Source of the DNA: Candidatus Nitrosothermus koennekei | GTDB taxonomy: Archaea; Thermoproteota; Nitrososphaeria; Nitrososphaerales; Nitrosocaldaceae | Assembly: GCA_013538715.1 (NCBI GenBank) | Contig: JACAFH010000004.1 | Span: forward strand, 62,001-126,000 | Length of the DNA: 64,000 bases | Direction: 5' to 3' | Notes under the pieces: model-generated | Seen by the model: the letters and a program-made list of their open reading frames with translations, nothing else | What the model was told of the DNA's origin: nothing | The model's database searches: none | Shown here: one piece after another, positions 53,874 through 63,439 of the stretch | How positions within the stretch are numbered: position 1 is the first letter of the stretch | Layout of the letters: each line of letters opens with the position of its first letter | Program-made: the position numbers and the translations under genes

Positions 53874-54142
53874 CGTTTCTTTGCAACTATTGTATGTGTC
53901 TTTGTGACATACCACCTTATATTATCCTTAAAATTTGGCCACCAATTCAAGAATGTATCGGTATTGCTTGCATGGAATAATAGAAAACCATTATACTCAG
54001 AACCCCATGCATGGTCATACTCTCCTGCAAGTTCTACACCTGCCGGTAAACTCTTCTTTATATTATCCCATTCCTTTTTTGCCCTTTCTACCTCTTCTTT
54101 ACTCATAGTCTTGAATTGATAAAATACAAGAAAGGCAGGCAT
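53870..54142 (-). CDS. Small dimeric-barrel-like protein of unknown function
   Basis: A 90-residue protein (MPAFLVFYQFKTMSKEEVER then AGEYDHAWGSEYNGFLLFHA and FLNWWPNFKDNIRWYVTKTHTIV). The strand-helix-strand-strand-helix-strand order and the pattern of a small-molecule-sized domain suggest a dimeric alpha-beta barrel (DUF3303-like), but this is by eye. No function can be named. It lies alone, convergent with the PDCD5-like gene. Confidence 0.6.
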   Translation of the reverse strand: MPAFLVFYQFKTMSKEEVERAKKEWDNIKKSLPAGVELAGEYDHAWGSEYNGFLLFHASNTDTFLNWWPNFKDNIRWYVTKTHTIVAKKR

Positions 54143-54177
54143 GAATGATAATAAACAAAGATATAATATAAATATAT

Positions 54178-56094
54178 CTAAAGTGCTCTCTTTAACTCTT
54201 CATATGCATTGATTATCTCACTAACAGATGCTTCGTCTTCAAGCGTAGTTACATCTCCTATCTGTTTCTCACTAACTATAGCCTTTAACAATCTTCTCAT
54301 TATCTTACCACTTCTTGTCTTTGGTAGTTTATCAACTATGAATATCTCATCTGGAATAGCTATAGCACCTACAGTATTCTTGATATGCTCTTTTAATGCA
54401 TCTATTACTCCATCTTTTGAGTAACCAGTTTTTAATACTACAAATGCTACTATCGATTCTCCTTTTATATCATGAGGTTTTGAGCTAACAGCAGCCTCTG
54501 CTACTGCATTATAAGATACTAATGCACTCTCTATCTCCATGGTACCTAATCTATGACCTGCTACTTTAAGAACATCATCTGCCCTTCCTAAGATCCAGAA
54601 ATAACCATCCTCATCAATCATAGCATAATCTCCTGTATAATAATACTCAAACTTGCTCCAATATACCTGCTTATACTTCTCATCATCCTTCCATATAGTT
54701 AATAGCATTCCAGGCCATGGTTTCCTAATGACCAGATAACCTTTAGTATTTGGCTTAACCTCTCTACCTTCCTCATCTAATATAGCAGCGTCTATAGTTG
54801 GTAGTGGATACGTAGAAGAACCAGGCTTTAAAGGAACTAATCTTATACCTGGTAATGGACTTAACAAAGCTGCTCCTGTCTCAGTCTGCCACCATGTATC
54901 TACTATTGGTATCTTATCCTTGCCTATTACATGTTCATACCATAACCAGACATCTGGATTTATAGGTTCACCAACACTTCCTAATAATCTTAATGATGAT
55001 AAATCGTGCTTTGTTATTAGATCATCACCTAACTTCATAAACATCCTTAATGCTGTTGGTGTAGTATATAATATACTTACTCTGTTCTTCTCTATTATAT
55101 CCCACCATACATCTGGTTCAGGATAATCAGGAGCACCTTCATACATAAGTATAGTAGCATGCTGTAATAATGGACCATATACTACATATGTATGCCCTGT
55201 AACCCAGCCTATATCTGCTGTACACCAATATACGTCATCATCATTTATATCAAAGATCCATCTAGTGCTTGCATCTGCTAATGTTAAATAACCGCCTGTA
55301 TCATGAACTATACCTTTTGGCTTACCAGTAGTTCCTGATGTATAGAGTATGAATAATGGACTCTCACTCTCCATCTCTTCAGCTTCACAGAACCCTTTTC
55401 TTGCTATGTCTTGCCATAAATATTCATTCTTCTTCAAATCTATATTCATGCCTATCCTTTTATGAATTATGGTATGCTCTACAGATCTACACTTCTCAAG
55501 TGCTTTTTCTAGAGTATCTCTTAATCTTATAATTTTACCTCTTCTATATCCACCATCGGCAGTTATTACTGCTTTACTCTCTGCATCGTTTATTCTATCT
55601 ATCAAAGCATCTACGCTAAAACCAGAGAATATTACACTATGAATAGCCCCTATTCTAGCACATGCTAACATAGCTATTGGTAATTCTGGTATCATTGGAA
55701 GGTATATGCTTACTCTATCACCTTTCTTAATACCTAAATCCTTTAGACCATTTGCTAAGCTATTAACTTCATTATATAACTCGTTATATGTTATCTCTCT
55801 TCTACTTCCATCCTCGCCTATCCATATATATGCTTTTTTATTATCTATCTGCACATCTAAAGTGTTATATGATGCATTTATCTTTCCACCAACAAACCAT
55901 TTTGCAAATGGTTTATTCCATTCCAATACTTTATCCCACTTCTTAAACCATCTTAGATTTGATGCTTCTTTACTCCAAAATGTTTCAGGATCTTTTGCTG
56001 CTTCCTCTCTTATCCTCTTAATCTCATCTATAGATTTAGGATCGCTAAAGAATCTCTTCTTACTATTCTCTATGTATTGTTTTGATATACTCAT
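54178..56094 (-). CDS. acs: Acetyl-CoA synthetase (AMP-forming)
   Basis: A 638-residue ANL-superfamily enzyme of normal Acs length. It has the P-loop-like YTSGTTGKPKGIVHD, VDTWWQTETGAA (acyl-adenylate site), YYYTGDYAMIDEDGY and ILGRADDVLKVAGHRLG (hinge), and the catalytic Lys in LPKTRSGKIMRRLLK, which is the usual acetylation target. It activates acetate, perhaps also propionate or 3-hydroxypropionate; the Trp in WWQTE argues for a short acyl group. It stands 20 bases after the end of the riboflavin operon, on the same strand. Confidence 0.93.
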   Translation of the reverse strand: MSISKQYIENSKKRFFSDPKSIDEIKRIREEAAKDPETFWSKEASNLRWFKKWDKVLEWNKPFAKWFVGGKINASYNTLDVQIDNKKAYIWIGEDGSRREITYNELYNEVNSLANGLKDLGIKKGDRVSIYLPMIPELPIAMLACARIGAIHSVIFSGFSVDALIDRINDAESKAVITADGGYRRGKIIRLRDTLEKALEKCRSVEHTIIHKRIGMNIDLKKNEYLWQDIARKGFCEAEEMESESPLFILYTSGTTGKPKGIVHDTGGYLTLADASTRWIFDINDDDVYWCTADIGWVTGHTYVVYGPLLQHATILMYEGAPDYPEPDVWWDIIEKNRVSILYTTPTALRMFMKLGDDLITKHDLSSLRLLGSVGEPINPDVWLWYEHVIGKDKIPIVDTWWQTETGAALLSPLPGIRLVPLKPGSSTYPLPTIDAAILDEEGREVKPNTKGYLVIRKPWPGMLLTIWKDDEKYKQVYWSKFEYYYTGDYAMIDEDGYFWILGRADDVLKVAGHRLGTMEIESALVSYNAVAEAAVSSKPHDIKGESIVAFVVLKTGYSKDGVIDALKEHIKNTVGAIAIPDEIFIVDKLPKTRSGKIMRRLLKAIVSEKQIGDVTTLEDEASVSEIINAYEELKRAL

Positions 56095-56114
56095 ATAAAT
56101 GAGAATATATTATC

Positions 56115-56795
56115 TCAATAAAAAGATTTTTGATTGATATTATTGATGACATTATATCTTACTATCACCTCATCATCTATTCTTATAACATCCTTTAAAT
56201 GTAATCTTATACAACTATTTATACTAGTGAAACCATCTCCCTCAACTAAAGTTATAGCATCTCTTCCTCCTATAATCAATGGAGCAATAGATATTATTAT
56301 CTCATCTACTAACCCATTATATAACATACTCCAATTCAATTCTCCTCCTCCTTCAAGCATTAAACTCTTTATGTTCTTACTATAAAGTATACTTAAAAGT
56401 CTCTTGAGATCTACTTTATGCTCTCCAATAGCAATTACCTCAATGCCATGCTCTTCTAACTCTCTTGCTTTATCTATATTATTCTCTGCTATTGCAAGTA
56501 TGGTCTTTATCTCTTTACTGCTCTTTACTATCCTAGAATCTTTCCTTATCCTTACATTACTATCTACTATAACTCTAATAGGTTTAGCATTATACCCATA
56601 TCTTGCTGTTAATAATGGATCATCATTTATAGCGGTATTTATGCCAATCATTATAGCATCTACCTCACTCCGTAGTTTATGGACCCTTAAGAGATCCTTC
56701 TCTGATGATATCTTTGAATCTCTACTCTTACTAGCAATCTTTCCATCAAGACTCATTGCTGCATTTAATATAGTGTATGGTTTATAATTCTCCAT
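56115..56795 (-). CDS. arfC: 2,5-diamino-6-ribosylamino-pyrimidinone 5'-phosphate reductase
   Basis: A 226-residue protein of the RibD C-terminal (dihydrofolate-reductase-like) family. The segments are TILNAAMSLDGKIASK, EVDAIMIGINTAINDDPLLTAR, RVIVDSNVRI and LMLEGGGELNWSML. In the archaeal riboflavin route it reduces the ribosyl group to ribityl. It is the last gene of the operon and overlaps the amidohydrolase gene by 14 bases. No deaminase domain is fused. Confidence 0.93.
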   Translation of the reverse strand: MENYKPYTILNAAMSLDGKIASKSRDSKISSEKDLLRVHKLRSEVDAIMIGINTAINDDPLLTARYGYNAKPIRVIVDSNVRIRKDSRIVKSSKEIKTILAIAENNIDKARELEEHGIEVIAIGEHKVDLKRLLSILYSKNIKSLMLEGGGELNWSMLYNGLVDEIIISIAPLIIGGRDAITLVEGDGFTSINSCIRLHLKDVIRIDDEVIVRYNVINNINQKSFY

Positions 56796-57939
56796 GTATT
56801 ATCCTACCATCCATCATAACTGCTCTTATATTACTAGCATCTACTCTATGAATTATAGAAGCATATGGGTCATGCATAGGATCTAGATCTATCGAATGTT
56901 TATCTATGAAGATAGCATCTGCTGGTTTATTATAATCTATATAACCTAGATCAAATTGCAACATCTCCGAAGGGTTTACAGTAACCATCTTTAGTATCTC
57001 TTTTGCTTCTATTCTATACCCTAACGCTCTACTAACTTTAAATAGATAATCCATCTCTTTAAATAGGTCTGGAGAATTTATCATGATATTATCTGTTCCT
57101 ATTGCTACTTTACATCTATTCTCTATCATAGTCTTGATATTTGGTATACCAACTCCTAGTGAACCATTTGCTCTGGGGCATATAACTATATTTGCACCCT
57201 CTATGCTCTCTCTAGCATTTGTCATATGCACAAGTATATCAGGCTTTAAATAATCTATTATTCTCCTTAGATCACTAACACCAAAATTTTTGATAGATGT
57301 ATCATATACATCTCTAGATTCAGATGCATGTATTGCAATTAATTTACCATCTCTTATGCTATTAAAGAATTCAAGTGCTTTATTACTATACTCATTTGCC
57401 CCACTTAAACCTAAACCATCTGCAATCCTTACTACCTCCTTTGCTTCATCTTTAGCATGCTCTGGAAGATCGTGATTATCTCTTATCTCATTAATATTAT
57501 GATAATACTCTACTCTAGCAAGTACCTTTATCTTTGCATTTATACCTTTGTTTGCATCTTTAGCTAGTCTTACTCCATTTATTCCTCCTTCCCTAAAATC
57601 TGCAAATGCAGTTATGCCACGTTTTAGCATTGATAATATAGCATTCCTCATAAATGAGATAATGTGCTCCTCCTTACTCTTGTTTAAGACAATTCTCTTT
57701 ATTCCAAAGATTGGATTTATGGCTTGATTAAATTCCATATTAAATGTTATATCTTTACATATAGAATCACCAATGTGTGTATGTGCATTTATGAATGATG
57801 GAATCATTAATAGACCTTCAGCATTAAATATAGCACCATCATTCTCATTTGAGAATATTCCATCTTTGATTGCAATATCCATGCTATTTAGATATTCTAA
57901 CTCCTTACCATAGATTATACTAACATTCTTTATATACAA
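56782..57939 (-). CDS. Metal-dependent amidohydrolase in the riboflavin operon (candidate deformylase)
   Basis: A 385-residue amidohydrolase-superfamily protein. It has the N-terminal metal motif FINAHTHIGD (H-x-H), then AIHASESRD, LVHMTNARE and the metal Asp in IGTDNIMINSPDL, in the order seen in chlorohydrolase/adenosine-deaminase-like members. The gene is embedded in the riboflavin operon, overlapping arfA by 10 and arfC by 14 bases. The pathway needs a hydrolase between those two (removal of the formyl group from the GTP cyclohydrolase III product, done by ArfB in methanogens), and no ArfB-like creatininase-family gene is present. I infer that this protein may be that deformylase. Alternatives are a guanine or S-adenosylhomocysteine deaminase. 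Confidence 0.75.
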   Translation of the reverse strand: MYIKNVSIIYGKELEYLNSMDIAIKDGIFSNENDGAIFNAEGLLMIPSFINAHTHIGDSICKDITFNMEFNQAINPIFGIKRIVLNKSKEEHIISFMRNAILSMLKRGITAFADFREGGINGVRLAKDANKGINAKIKVLARVEYYHNINEIRDNHDLPEHAKDEAKEVVRIADGLGLSGANEYSNKALEFFNSIRDGKLIAIHASESRDVYDTSIKNFGVSDLRRIIDYLKPDILVHMTNARESIEGANIVICPRANGSLGVGIPNIKTMIENRCKVAIGTDNIMINSPDLFKEMDYLFKVSRALGYRIEAKEILKMVTVNPSEMLQFDLGYIDYNKPADAIFIDKHSIDLDPMHDPYASIIHRVDASNIRAVMMDGRIIHGEL

Positions 57940-58667
57940 CTTACCTCATATATCTTCTCTACTCTTCCTTTCTTTCTAAATGCACGTATTGTATCTAAAG
58001 CATTTGTAGCCATACTAGCTGCTTCTCTAGCACTCTTTGCTCTTCCTACACCACATTTTAATTCTATCTCTAACTCCTCTCTTACATCATTTATTATCTC
58101 TAATATATCGTCTTTACTTACTCCATTTGATGGTATCATGAAGTTATCTCCGCCTAGAAAGAATGTTAAAGCATCACGCTCCATAAATCTATATGATAAT
58201 ATTGAGTATAATCTAAATATGAGTGCAGAGATCTCATATGGAGAGAGTTTAGCACTTATTCTTGATGTAAAATTATCTACATCTACATGTATTATCTGTA
58301 CATAACCATCTTCATAAGGAAGAGATGACTCGTTTATTCTACTAGCGTTTCTTATGTTATAAGCGTCTAGATGGGCTTTATATGGTGTCGCTGCCCTCCC
58401 TATAGACATACTTATCTCAAGTTCATTATATGAAGATCTTATGGTATTGAGTATATCTCTATGTTTATTAACATCTATTCCATTGGTTATAGCAAACATC
58501 TCATCAAATCTATTAAAGAATACTAATCCTTGATTCTTGGAGAACTGCATCTGAAGATCGCTATATAATTTGGCTTGCAACATCTGTAAAGCATGTTCTC
58601 TATCATCTCCAAGCGTTAACGTCCATGGTCCATATCCCTCTATTCTTATTAATGTTACTTGGATCAT
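57930..58667 (-). CDS. arfA: GTP cyclohydrolase III
   Basis: A 245-residue archaeal-type GTP cyclohydrolase that opens GTP to the 5-formylamino pyrimidine, the first step of riboflavin and F420 deazaflavin synthesis. Features are [56 protein letters not shown] and [14 protein letters not shown], which match the family's two GGDEF-like halves. It overlaps ribH by 4 bases and the amidohydrolase by 10. Confidence 0.95.
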   Translation of the reverse strand: MIQVTLIRIEGYGPWTLTLGDDREHALQMLQAKLYSDLQMQFSKNQGLVFFNRFDEMFAITNGIDVNKHRDILNTIRSSYNELEISMSIGRAATPYKAHLDAYNIRNASRINESSLPYEDGYVQIIHVDVDNFTSRISAKLSPYEISALIFRLYSILSYRFMERDALTFFLGGDNFMIPSNGVSKDDILEIINDVREELEIELKCGVGRAKSAREAASMATNALDTIRAFRKKGRVEKIYEVSCI

Positions 58668-59104
58668 CTTATTATCATCTTATCCTCTTCAAGCATCTTT
58701 AAACGCTTTACTAATTTTACTGCTGCCTCTACTGCTCTAATTGATGATACATTAATCCTCTCTTCAGCTTCTTCTCTAGTCATCCCTGGACCTGATATAC
58801 CAAGAGTTACAGGTTTACCATATTTTAGTGAGAGATCTGCTATCAGTCTAGCAGCATTAGATGCTACTATCTCATCATGTCTTGTTGCACCTTTAATAAC
58901 CGCGCCAAGTGTTACTACAGCATCTACATCCTTTTGCAAGACCTTCTCTACTGCTATAGGCATATCATATGTTCCAGGAACATAAAAGATGTATTTAACA
59001 TCTACATTTAACGACCTTGCATGTTCTAATGCTCTCTCAAGCATCTTTTGTGTTATAGATTCGTTAAATTCGCTAACTATTATTCCTAACCTTATATCAG
59101 CCAT
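58664..59104 (-). CDS. ribH: 6,7-dimethyl-8-ribityllumazine synthase
   Basis: A 146-residue lumazine synthase. Motifs are [28 protein letters not shown] and [16 protein letters not shown] with the catalytic His, and [21 protein letters not shown]. It condenses the ribityl pyrimidine with dihydroxybutanone phosphate; family members assemble into pentamers or capsids. It overlaps ribB by 8 bases and arfA by 4. Confidence 0.96.
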   Translation of the reverse strand: MADIRLGIIVSEFNESITQKMLERALEHARSLNVDVKYIFYVPGTYDMPIAVEKVLQKDVDAVVTLGAVIKGATRHDEIVASNAARLIADLSLKYGKPVTLGISGPGMTREEAEERINVSSIRAVEAAVKLVKRLKMLEEDKMIIR

Positions 59105-59747
59105 ACCTCTCTCTTATCTCTTTAGCCTCTAATATAAATAATCCATGTTCTTCTGCATACACCCTCGCCTTTGATAATGATAACGCACCATGAGTTTTAT
59201 CATCTAACATCTCACAAAGTGTTACTGCTGGCGTTGTATTTGCTAATCTTGTTAATGCTATTGCCAATTCTGTATGACCATTGCGCTCTTTTAATAATCC
59301 TTCTCTAGCAATTAATAGATGCACATGACCAGGACTCTTAAACTCTGAAAAGAAATCTCCTCTAATATCCTTACTCTTACAAATCTTTCCTATACGTGAT
59401 ATTGTTAACGCCCTATCCCTATCTGTAACTCCAGTAAATGTATCTTTGTGATTTATTGTTAACGAGAAGGCAGGTTTCTCTCCATAAGGTGTTAAAGTAT
59501 ATATCAATGGCTTTAACTCCCCATTTAATATATCATGCATATATCTTAATCCAAGTATGTTAGATATATGATAATCTAATGCAACACATATTAAACCGCC
59601 AGCATCCTTACGCATTATAGCAATATGCTCTGGCTTTACATACTCAGCTAGCATTATCATATCGACTTCATCCTCTCTATTGCTCCCATCATGCAATAGC
59701 AGGAAATTACCACTTTTGAAAGATTCTAATGCTGCATCTATATTCAT
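59097..59747 (-). CDS. ribB: 3,4-dihydroxy-2-butanone 4-phosphate synthase
   Basis: A 216-residue RibB. The acidic loop [41 protein letters not shown] and [21 protein letters not shown] with VTLCEMLDD are all conserved active-site segments. It makes the four-carbon unit from ribulose 5-phosphate. It is a single-domain enzyme without the RibA fusion found in many bacteria. It overlaps ribH by 8 bases and lies 56 bases after ribE. Confidence 0.96.
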   Translation of the reverse strand: MNIDAALESFKSGNFLLLHDGSNREDEVDMIMLAEYVKPEHIAIMRKDAGGLICVALDYHISNILGLRYMHDILNGELKPLIYTLTPYGEKPAFSLTINHKDTFTGVTDRDRALTISRIGKICKSKDIRGDFFSEFKSPGHVHLLIAREGLLKERNGHTELAIALTRLANTTPAVTLCEMLDDKTHGALSLSKARVYAEEHGLFILEAKEIRERYG

Positions 59748-59803
59748 CTTACTTTATTTTATTAACCCCTTTATTATTAATGTTACTAATATTATAGTAA
59801 TTA

Positions 59804-60391
59804 CTAACTTTTTAGTAATCCATCTAGATATCTACTTAGTATATCGATCTCTAGATTAACCTTATCACCTTCTCCTTTTATTCCTAATGTTGTGTTTGCT
59901 AGTGTATGAGGTATCAGTGCTACAGTAAATGTATCATCACTAACTTCTACTATAGTTAAACTGATCCCATCAACTGCTATTGAACCCTTCTCTACTATAT
60001 GTCTTAAAAGTCTCTTATCCAAGACTTTAAACTTCATGATGGTTTGCTCACCATCCTTCTTCTTCTCTATTATATCTGCTATACCATCCACATGGCCTAA
60101 AACAAAATGCCCATCTAATCTATCATCTACCCTTAAACTCCTTTCTATGTTTACAATATCGCCTTCTTTAAGCAATCCTAGTGTAGTTCTCTCTATACTC
60201 TCTTTAACCAACTCAAACCTAGCTATTCCATTATTATAATTAACTACTGTTAAGCAAGTTCCATTTATTGCTATACTGTCTCCACTCTTTACATCATTAA
60301 TATAAATATCTAATATCATAGCTTTACCCTCTTCTTTACTCTTTTCAATACTCTTGACCTTACCTAACTCTCTTATTATCCCTGTAAACAC
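59804..60391 (-). CDS. ribE: Riboflavin synthase, alpha-subunit (bacterial/eukaryotic) type
   Basis: A 195-residue protein with two lumazine-binding barrels. The first starts MFTGIIRELGKV and has INGTCLTVVNY, and the second starts GHFVLGHVDGIADI and has VDGISLTIVEV. This is the bacterial and eukaryotic riboflavin synthase, not the archaeal RibC type found in methanogens. It disproportionates two lumazines into riboflavin. It is the first gene of the leftward riboflavin operon. Confidence 0.95.
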   Translation of the reverse strand: MFTGIIRELGKVKSIEKSKEEGKAMILDIYINDVKSGDSIAINGTCLTVVNYNNGIARFELVKESIERTTLGLLKEGDIVNIERSLRVDDRLDGHFVLGHVDGIADIIEKKKDGEQTIMKFKVLDKRLLRHIVEKGSIAVDGISLTIVEVSDDTFTVALIPHTLANTTLGIKGEGDKVNLEIDILSRYLDGLLKS

Positions 60392-60481
60392 GTCTACCTA
60401 ACCATATATTCAATTATAAACGTTATTATTAATAAATTTGAGAGTTGCAGTTTATATATTAGATTATACTTATAACCGTAA
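60392..60481. promoter_or_regulatory. Divergent promoter region: ribE leftward, egsA rightward
   Basis: This 90-base AT-rich gap serves two divergent starts. TTTATATATTAG (60450-60461) lies about 20-30 bases before the egsA ATG at 60482 and is the likely TATA box. I see no FMN riboswitch fold. Confidence 0.45.
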
Positions 60482-61543
60482 ATGAGACCATTACTACCAA
60501 TAGAGATCGAGTCTCACACTATTGAGCTACCAAGGAGGATAACTATAGGATATGATACATTAAAAGAATTAGGTAGGTTTATACTCGAATTAATTGATGC
60601 AAGAAGGGTTACTATAATTACAGGTAATAATATAATTAAACGACTAGGTAGTAAATGCGAAGATGCTTTAGATAGTGAAGATTTAGTATATAAATGGCTT
60701 ATTGCAAGTGATACAAGTAATACAACTGTACAATATTTAGCATCTAGGATTGATACTACAGATCTTATAATAGGATTTGGAGGGGGTAAGTCAGTTGATG
60801 TTGCTAAATATATTGCATACAATCTAAACAAACCATTCATAAGCGTACCTACATCAGCAGCGCATGATGGTATCGCAAGCCCATTTGCTTCAATACGTGG
60901 AAGTAATAGACCTTACTCTATAACTACTCGTATGCCAATTGGTATACTTGCTGATTTAAAGATAATAAGATCTTCGCCAAAGAGATTGCTTGCTAGTGGA
61001 TGCGGCGATCTATTAGCAAAGATAACTGCGGTAAAGGATTGGGAGTTAGGAAGGGATGAAAAGAATGAGTATTTTGGGACATACTCTGCATCTCTAGCAC
61101 ATCTAAGCGCTTCTATAATAATGAAAGAGGCTAAGAAATTCAATGATAAAGAGTTTATAAGGACTCTAGTAGAGGCGTTGATAAGTAGTGGAGTAGCAGC
61201 TGGTATAGCTGGTAGCAGCAGACCTTGTTCAGGATCTGAGCATCTCTTCAGTCATGCTCTTGAGTTCATTGCGCCAAACAAAGGTTTTCATGGAGAGAGG
61301 TGTGGATTAGGGACTATAATGATGGCAAACTTACATGGTCTAGATTGGGAGGTAATAAGAGATACCCTAGATAGTGTAGGTGCTCCAACTAATGCTTATC
61401 AGATAGGATTGAGCAAAGATGAGATAATAAAAGCATTGATATTAGCAAGAAACATAAGACCAGAAAGATATACAATACTAAATAAAATAAAACTTAATGA
61501 AGAGAAAGCATTAGATCTTGCTAAAAGATGTAATATCATTTAG
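60482..61543 (+). CDS. egsA: sn-Glycerol-1-phosphate dehydrogenase
   Basis: A 353-residue NAD(P)-dependent dehydrogenase that makes the G1P backbone of archaeal ether lipids. Motifs are IGFGGGKSVDVAKYIA (nucleotide site), VPTSAAHDGIASPFAS with a metal Asp, GCGDLLAKITAVKDW, SSRPCSGSEHLFSHALE (metal His) and GFHGERCGLGT (second metal His). It is the diagnostic archaeal lipid gene of the window. Its end overlaps the convergent FKBP gene by 8 bases. Confidence 0.97.
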   Translation: MRPLLPIEIESHTIELPRRITIGYDTLKELGRFILELIDARRVTIITGNNIIKRLGSKCEDALDSEDLVYKWLIASDTSNTTVQYLASRIDTTDLIIGFGGGKSVDVAKYIAYNLNKPFISVPTSAAHDGIASPFASIRGSNRPYSITTRMPIGILADLKIIRSSPKRLLASGCGDLLAKITAVKDWELGRDEKNEYFGTYSASLAHLSASIIMKEAKKFNDKEFIRTLVEALISSGVAAGIAGSSRPCSGSEHLFSHALEFIAPNKGFHGERCGLGTIMMANLHGLDWEVIRDTLDSVGAPTNAYQIGLSKDEIIKALILARNIRPERYTILNKIKLNEEKALDLAKRCNII

Positions 61544-62234
61544 GTGCTTCTTTCTCATAACTCTCTATGAATCTAACTTTCTTGATATTTGGTATATATC
61601 TTAATATATCATTAGCAATACCACGTTTTATTATCTGCAACCCTTCTTGAAGAGCAATGTCATTAGGTATCTCTATATCTAAACTATCATCTATCTTGAA
61701 CTTTAACTTATCCTCTGCAATTGGAATTCTTCTTCTTATTAATGACTTGATCTTCTCATCATCACTCTCTAACCTCTTTAGTATATTCAATTTATACTCT
61801 AATGTCTTACCCGCAAGTTTATGATTAAAATCTATCTGAACTCTTCCAGAACCTATAAATCTAATTATACCTATCTTATTATCCATCTCTATTGCATCAC
61901 CTATCTTTACATCATCTGCTTTATCTCCAAGCCTTCTCAATGGTATCATCTTAACTTTACTCTGATCCCATTCTCCAAAAGCCTTTGCTGGTGGTACTTC
62001 AATAGTTAGATTATCTCCTACGTTAGCATTTAACAATACTTCATCTACTCCTTTTAATATCCATCCTTCTCCTACTGCTAACACTTTAGGTTCATATACT
62101 TTATTTGGATCATGTATATTCCCTTTTTTCGCTTCCTCTTCTATTGTGCTCTCTATCATCTCCCCATTATCCTTGATCCGTGTAGTGTAATCTACTAATA
62201 TAAGCGAGCCCTTCTCTAATGGCATAAGAGCCAA
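61536..62234 (-). CDS. FKBP-type peptidyl-prolyl isomerase
   Basis: A 232-residue long archaeal FKBP. The N-terminal FKBP core has GSLILVDYTTRIKDNGEMIEST, VGEGWILKGVDEVLLNANVGD and VPPAKAFGEWD. The inserted IF (chaperone) domain lies around 95-140, and the closing strand is RVQIDFNHKLAGKTLEYKL. An extra C-terminal domain of about 70 residues follows. It folds proteins in the cytoplasm by proline isomerisation. The Met at residue 4 is an alternative start. Confidence 0.93.
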   Translation of the reverse strand: MALMPLEKGSLILVDYTTRIKDNGEMIESTIEEEAKKGNIHDPNKVYEPKVLAVGEGWILKGVDEVLLNANVGDNLTIEVPPAKAFGEWDQSKVKMIPLRRLGDKADDVKIGDAIEMDNKIGIIRFIGSGRVQIDFNHKLAGKTLEYKLNILKRLESDDEKIKSLIRRRIPIAEDKLKFKIDDSLDIEIPNDIALQEGLQIIKRGIANDILRYIPNIKKVRFIESYEKEAPK

Positions 62235-62278
62235 TATAGACTAACCTTATATTAACTTTGCAAATAATTTAAAAAAGT

Positions 62279-63439
62279 TTAATGGTTCAAGGATTTAAGT
62301 TTTTCATCTGCTATTGATACTCCATCGTTATCAATCCTTATACCTAGCATATGTGCTGCCGCAGATATGGCTGATAATGTTCTTAATACATGGTATCTAT
62401 TTACATCGCCCATAGAGCCTATTCTCCAAACTTTACCTTTTAATTCACCAAATCCACCTGCTACTAGCACCCTAAATTCTTTTGATAAAAGTCCTCTAAA
62501 CTTTTTATCATCCATTCCATCCTTGTAATTAACTGCTATTACAGTTCTTGACCTTGCATTAGGTTTTGCAAATGGCTTAAAACCCATACTCTCTAATGCT
62601 TCATAGAATGCTTCTGAACAGATCTTATGCCTTTTTATTCTATTCTCTAATCCTTCTTCTATTATCATATCTAATGCTTCATTATAAGCAAAGAACAATG
62701 GCAAAGATGGAGTAAATGGAGTCTCTGTGTTCTGTTCATAATATTTTAAGAATCGTGGAATGTTAAAGTAAAGAGTATTTGGAGGATTGTTTATCATGAA
62801 CTCTTTTGCTCTCTTACTTACTGATAAGATAGCCAATCCTGGTGGTGCTGCTATAGCCTTCTGAGTTGCTGTTATACATATATCAATATTCCATTTATCA
62901 ACTGGTAGATCGTCACCAGCAAGATTAGAGACTGCATCAACCACAAGATATGCACCATATTTACTTGTTACATCTGCTGCTTTGTTTAACCAATCTACTC
63001 TTGTACCAGTTGAAGTCTCATTATATACAACATATAGCGCTTTTGCATCTTTATTATGCTCAAATGCTTCTTCTATCTTCTCTATAGATGGTACTTCGTC
63101 ATAATTTGAGTTTATTCTAACAGCAATACCTCCTGCATTCTCTATCATTGTTGATAATCTACTACTAAACTCTCCATTCACTGGTATGATTATCTTATCA
63201 TTCTTTCTTACTAGATTTACTACTGCTGCTTCTACACCACCTGTACCAGAGGTTGTAAGAATTATCATATCATTCTCCGTCTGAAAGATCTTTTGACTCT
63301 TCTCTCTAACTTGCTTATATAATACCCTGAAATCATCACTTCTATGATTTATTATTGGGGTTGTCATAGCTTGCATTACTCTGTGCGATACGTTTGTTGG
63401 CCCAGGTATCATCACCAAGTATTCTGATAGATTATTCAT
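62279..63439 (-). CDS. Class V aminotransferase (alanine/serine-glyoxylate type)
   Basis: A 386-residue PLP enzyme of the alanine-glyoxylate/serine-pyruvate family. Features are MIPGPTNVSHRVMQAM, NHRSDDFRVLY, TTSGTGGVEAAVVN, VDAVSNLAGDDLP and the PLP lysine in TATQKAIAAPPGLA. The late IGSMGDVNRYHVLRTL is also typical. It may act in glyoxylate/glycine/serine metabolism; the phosphoglycolate phosphatase-like HAD (32881) would fit the same area, as inference. It is monocistronic here. Confidence 0.92.
   Translation of the reverse strand: MNNLSEYLVMIPGPTNVSHRVMQAMTTPIINHRSDDFRVLYKQVREKSQKIFQTENDMIILTTSGTGGVEAAVVNLVRKNDKIIIPVNGEFSSRLSTMIENAGGIAVRINSNYDEVPSIEKIEEAFEHNKDAKALYVVYNETSTGTRVDWLNKAADVTSKYGAYLVVDAVSNLAGDDLPVDKWNIDICITATQKAIAAPPGLAILSVSKRAKEFMINNPPNTLYFNIPRFLKYYEQNTETPFTPSLPLFFAYNEALDMIIEEGLENRIKRHKICSEAFYEALESMGFKPFAKPNARSRTVIAVNYKDGMDDKKFRGLLSKEFRVLVAGGFGELKGKVWRIGSMGDVNRYHVLRTLSAISAAAHMLGIRIDNDGVSIADEKLKSLNH

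Noticed and set aside
60392-60481. FMN riboswitch before the riboflavin operon
   Set aside because: The gap is only 90 AT-rich bases and shows none of the conserved FMN-aptamer sequence; such riboswitches are not expected in archaea.
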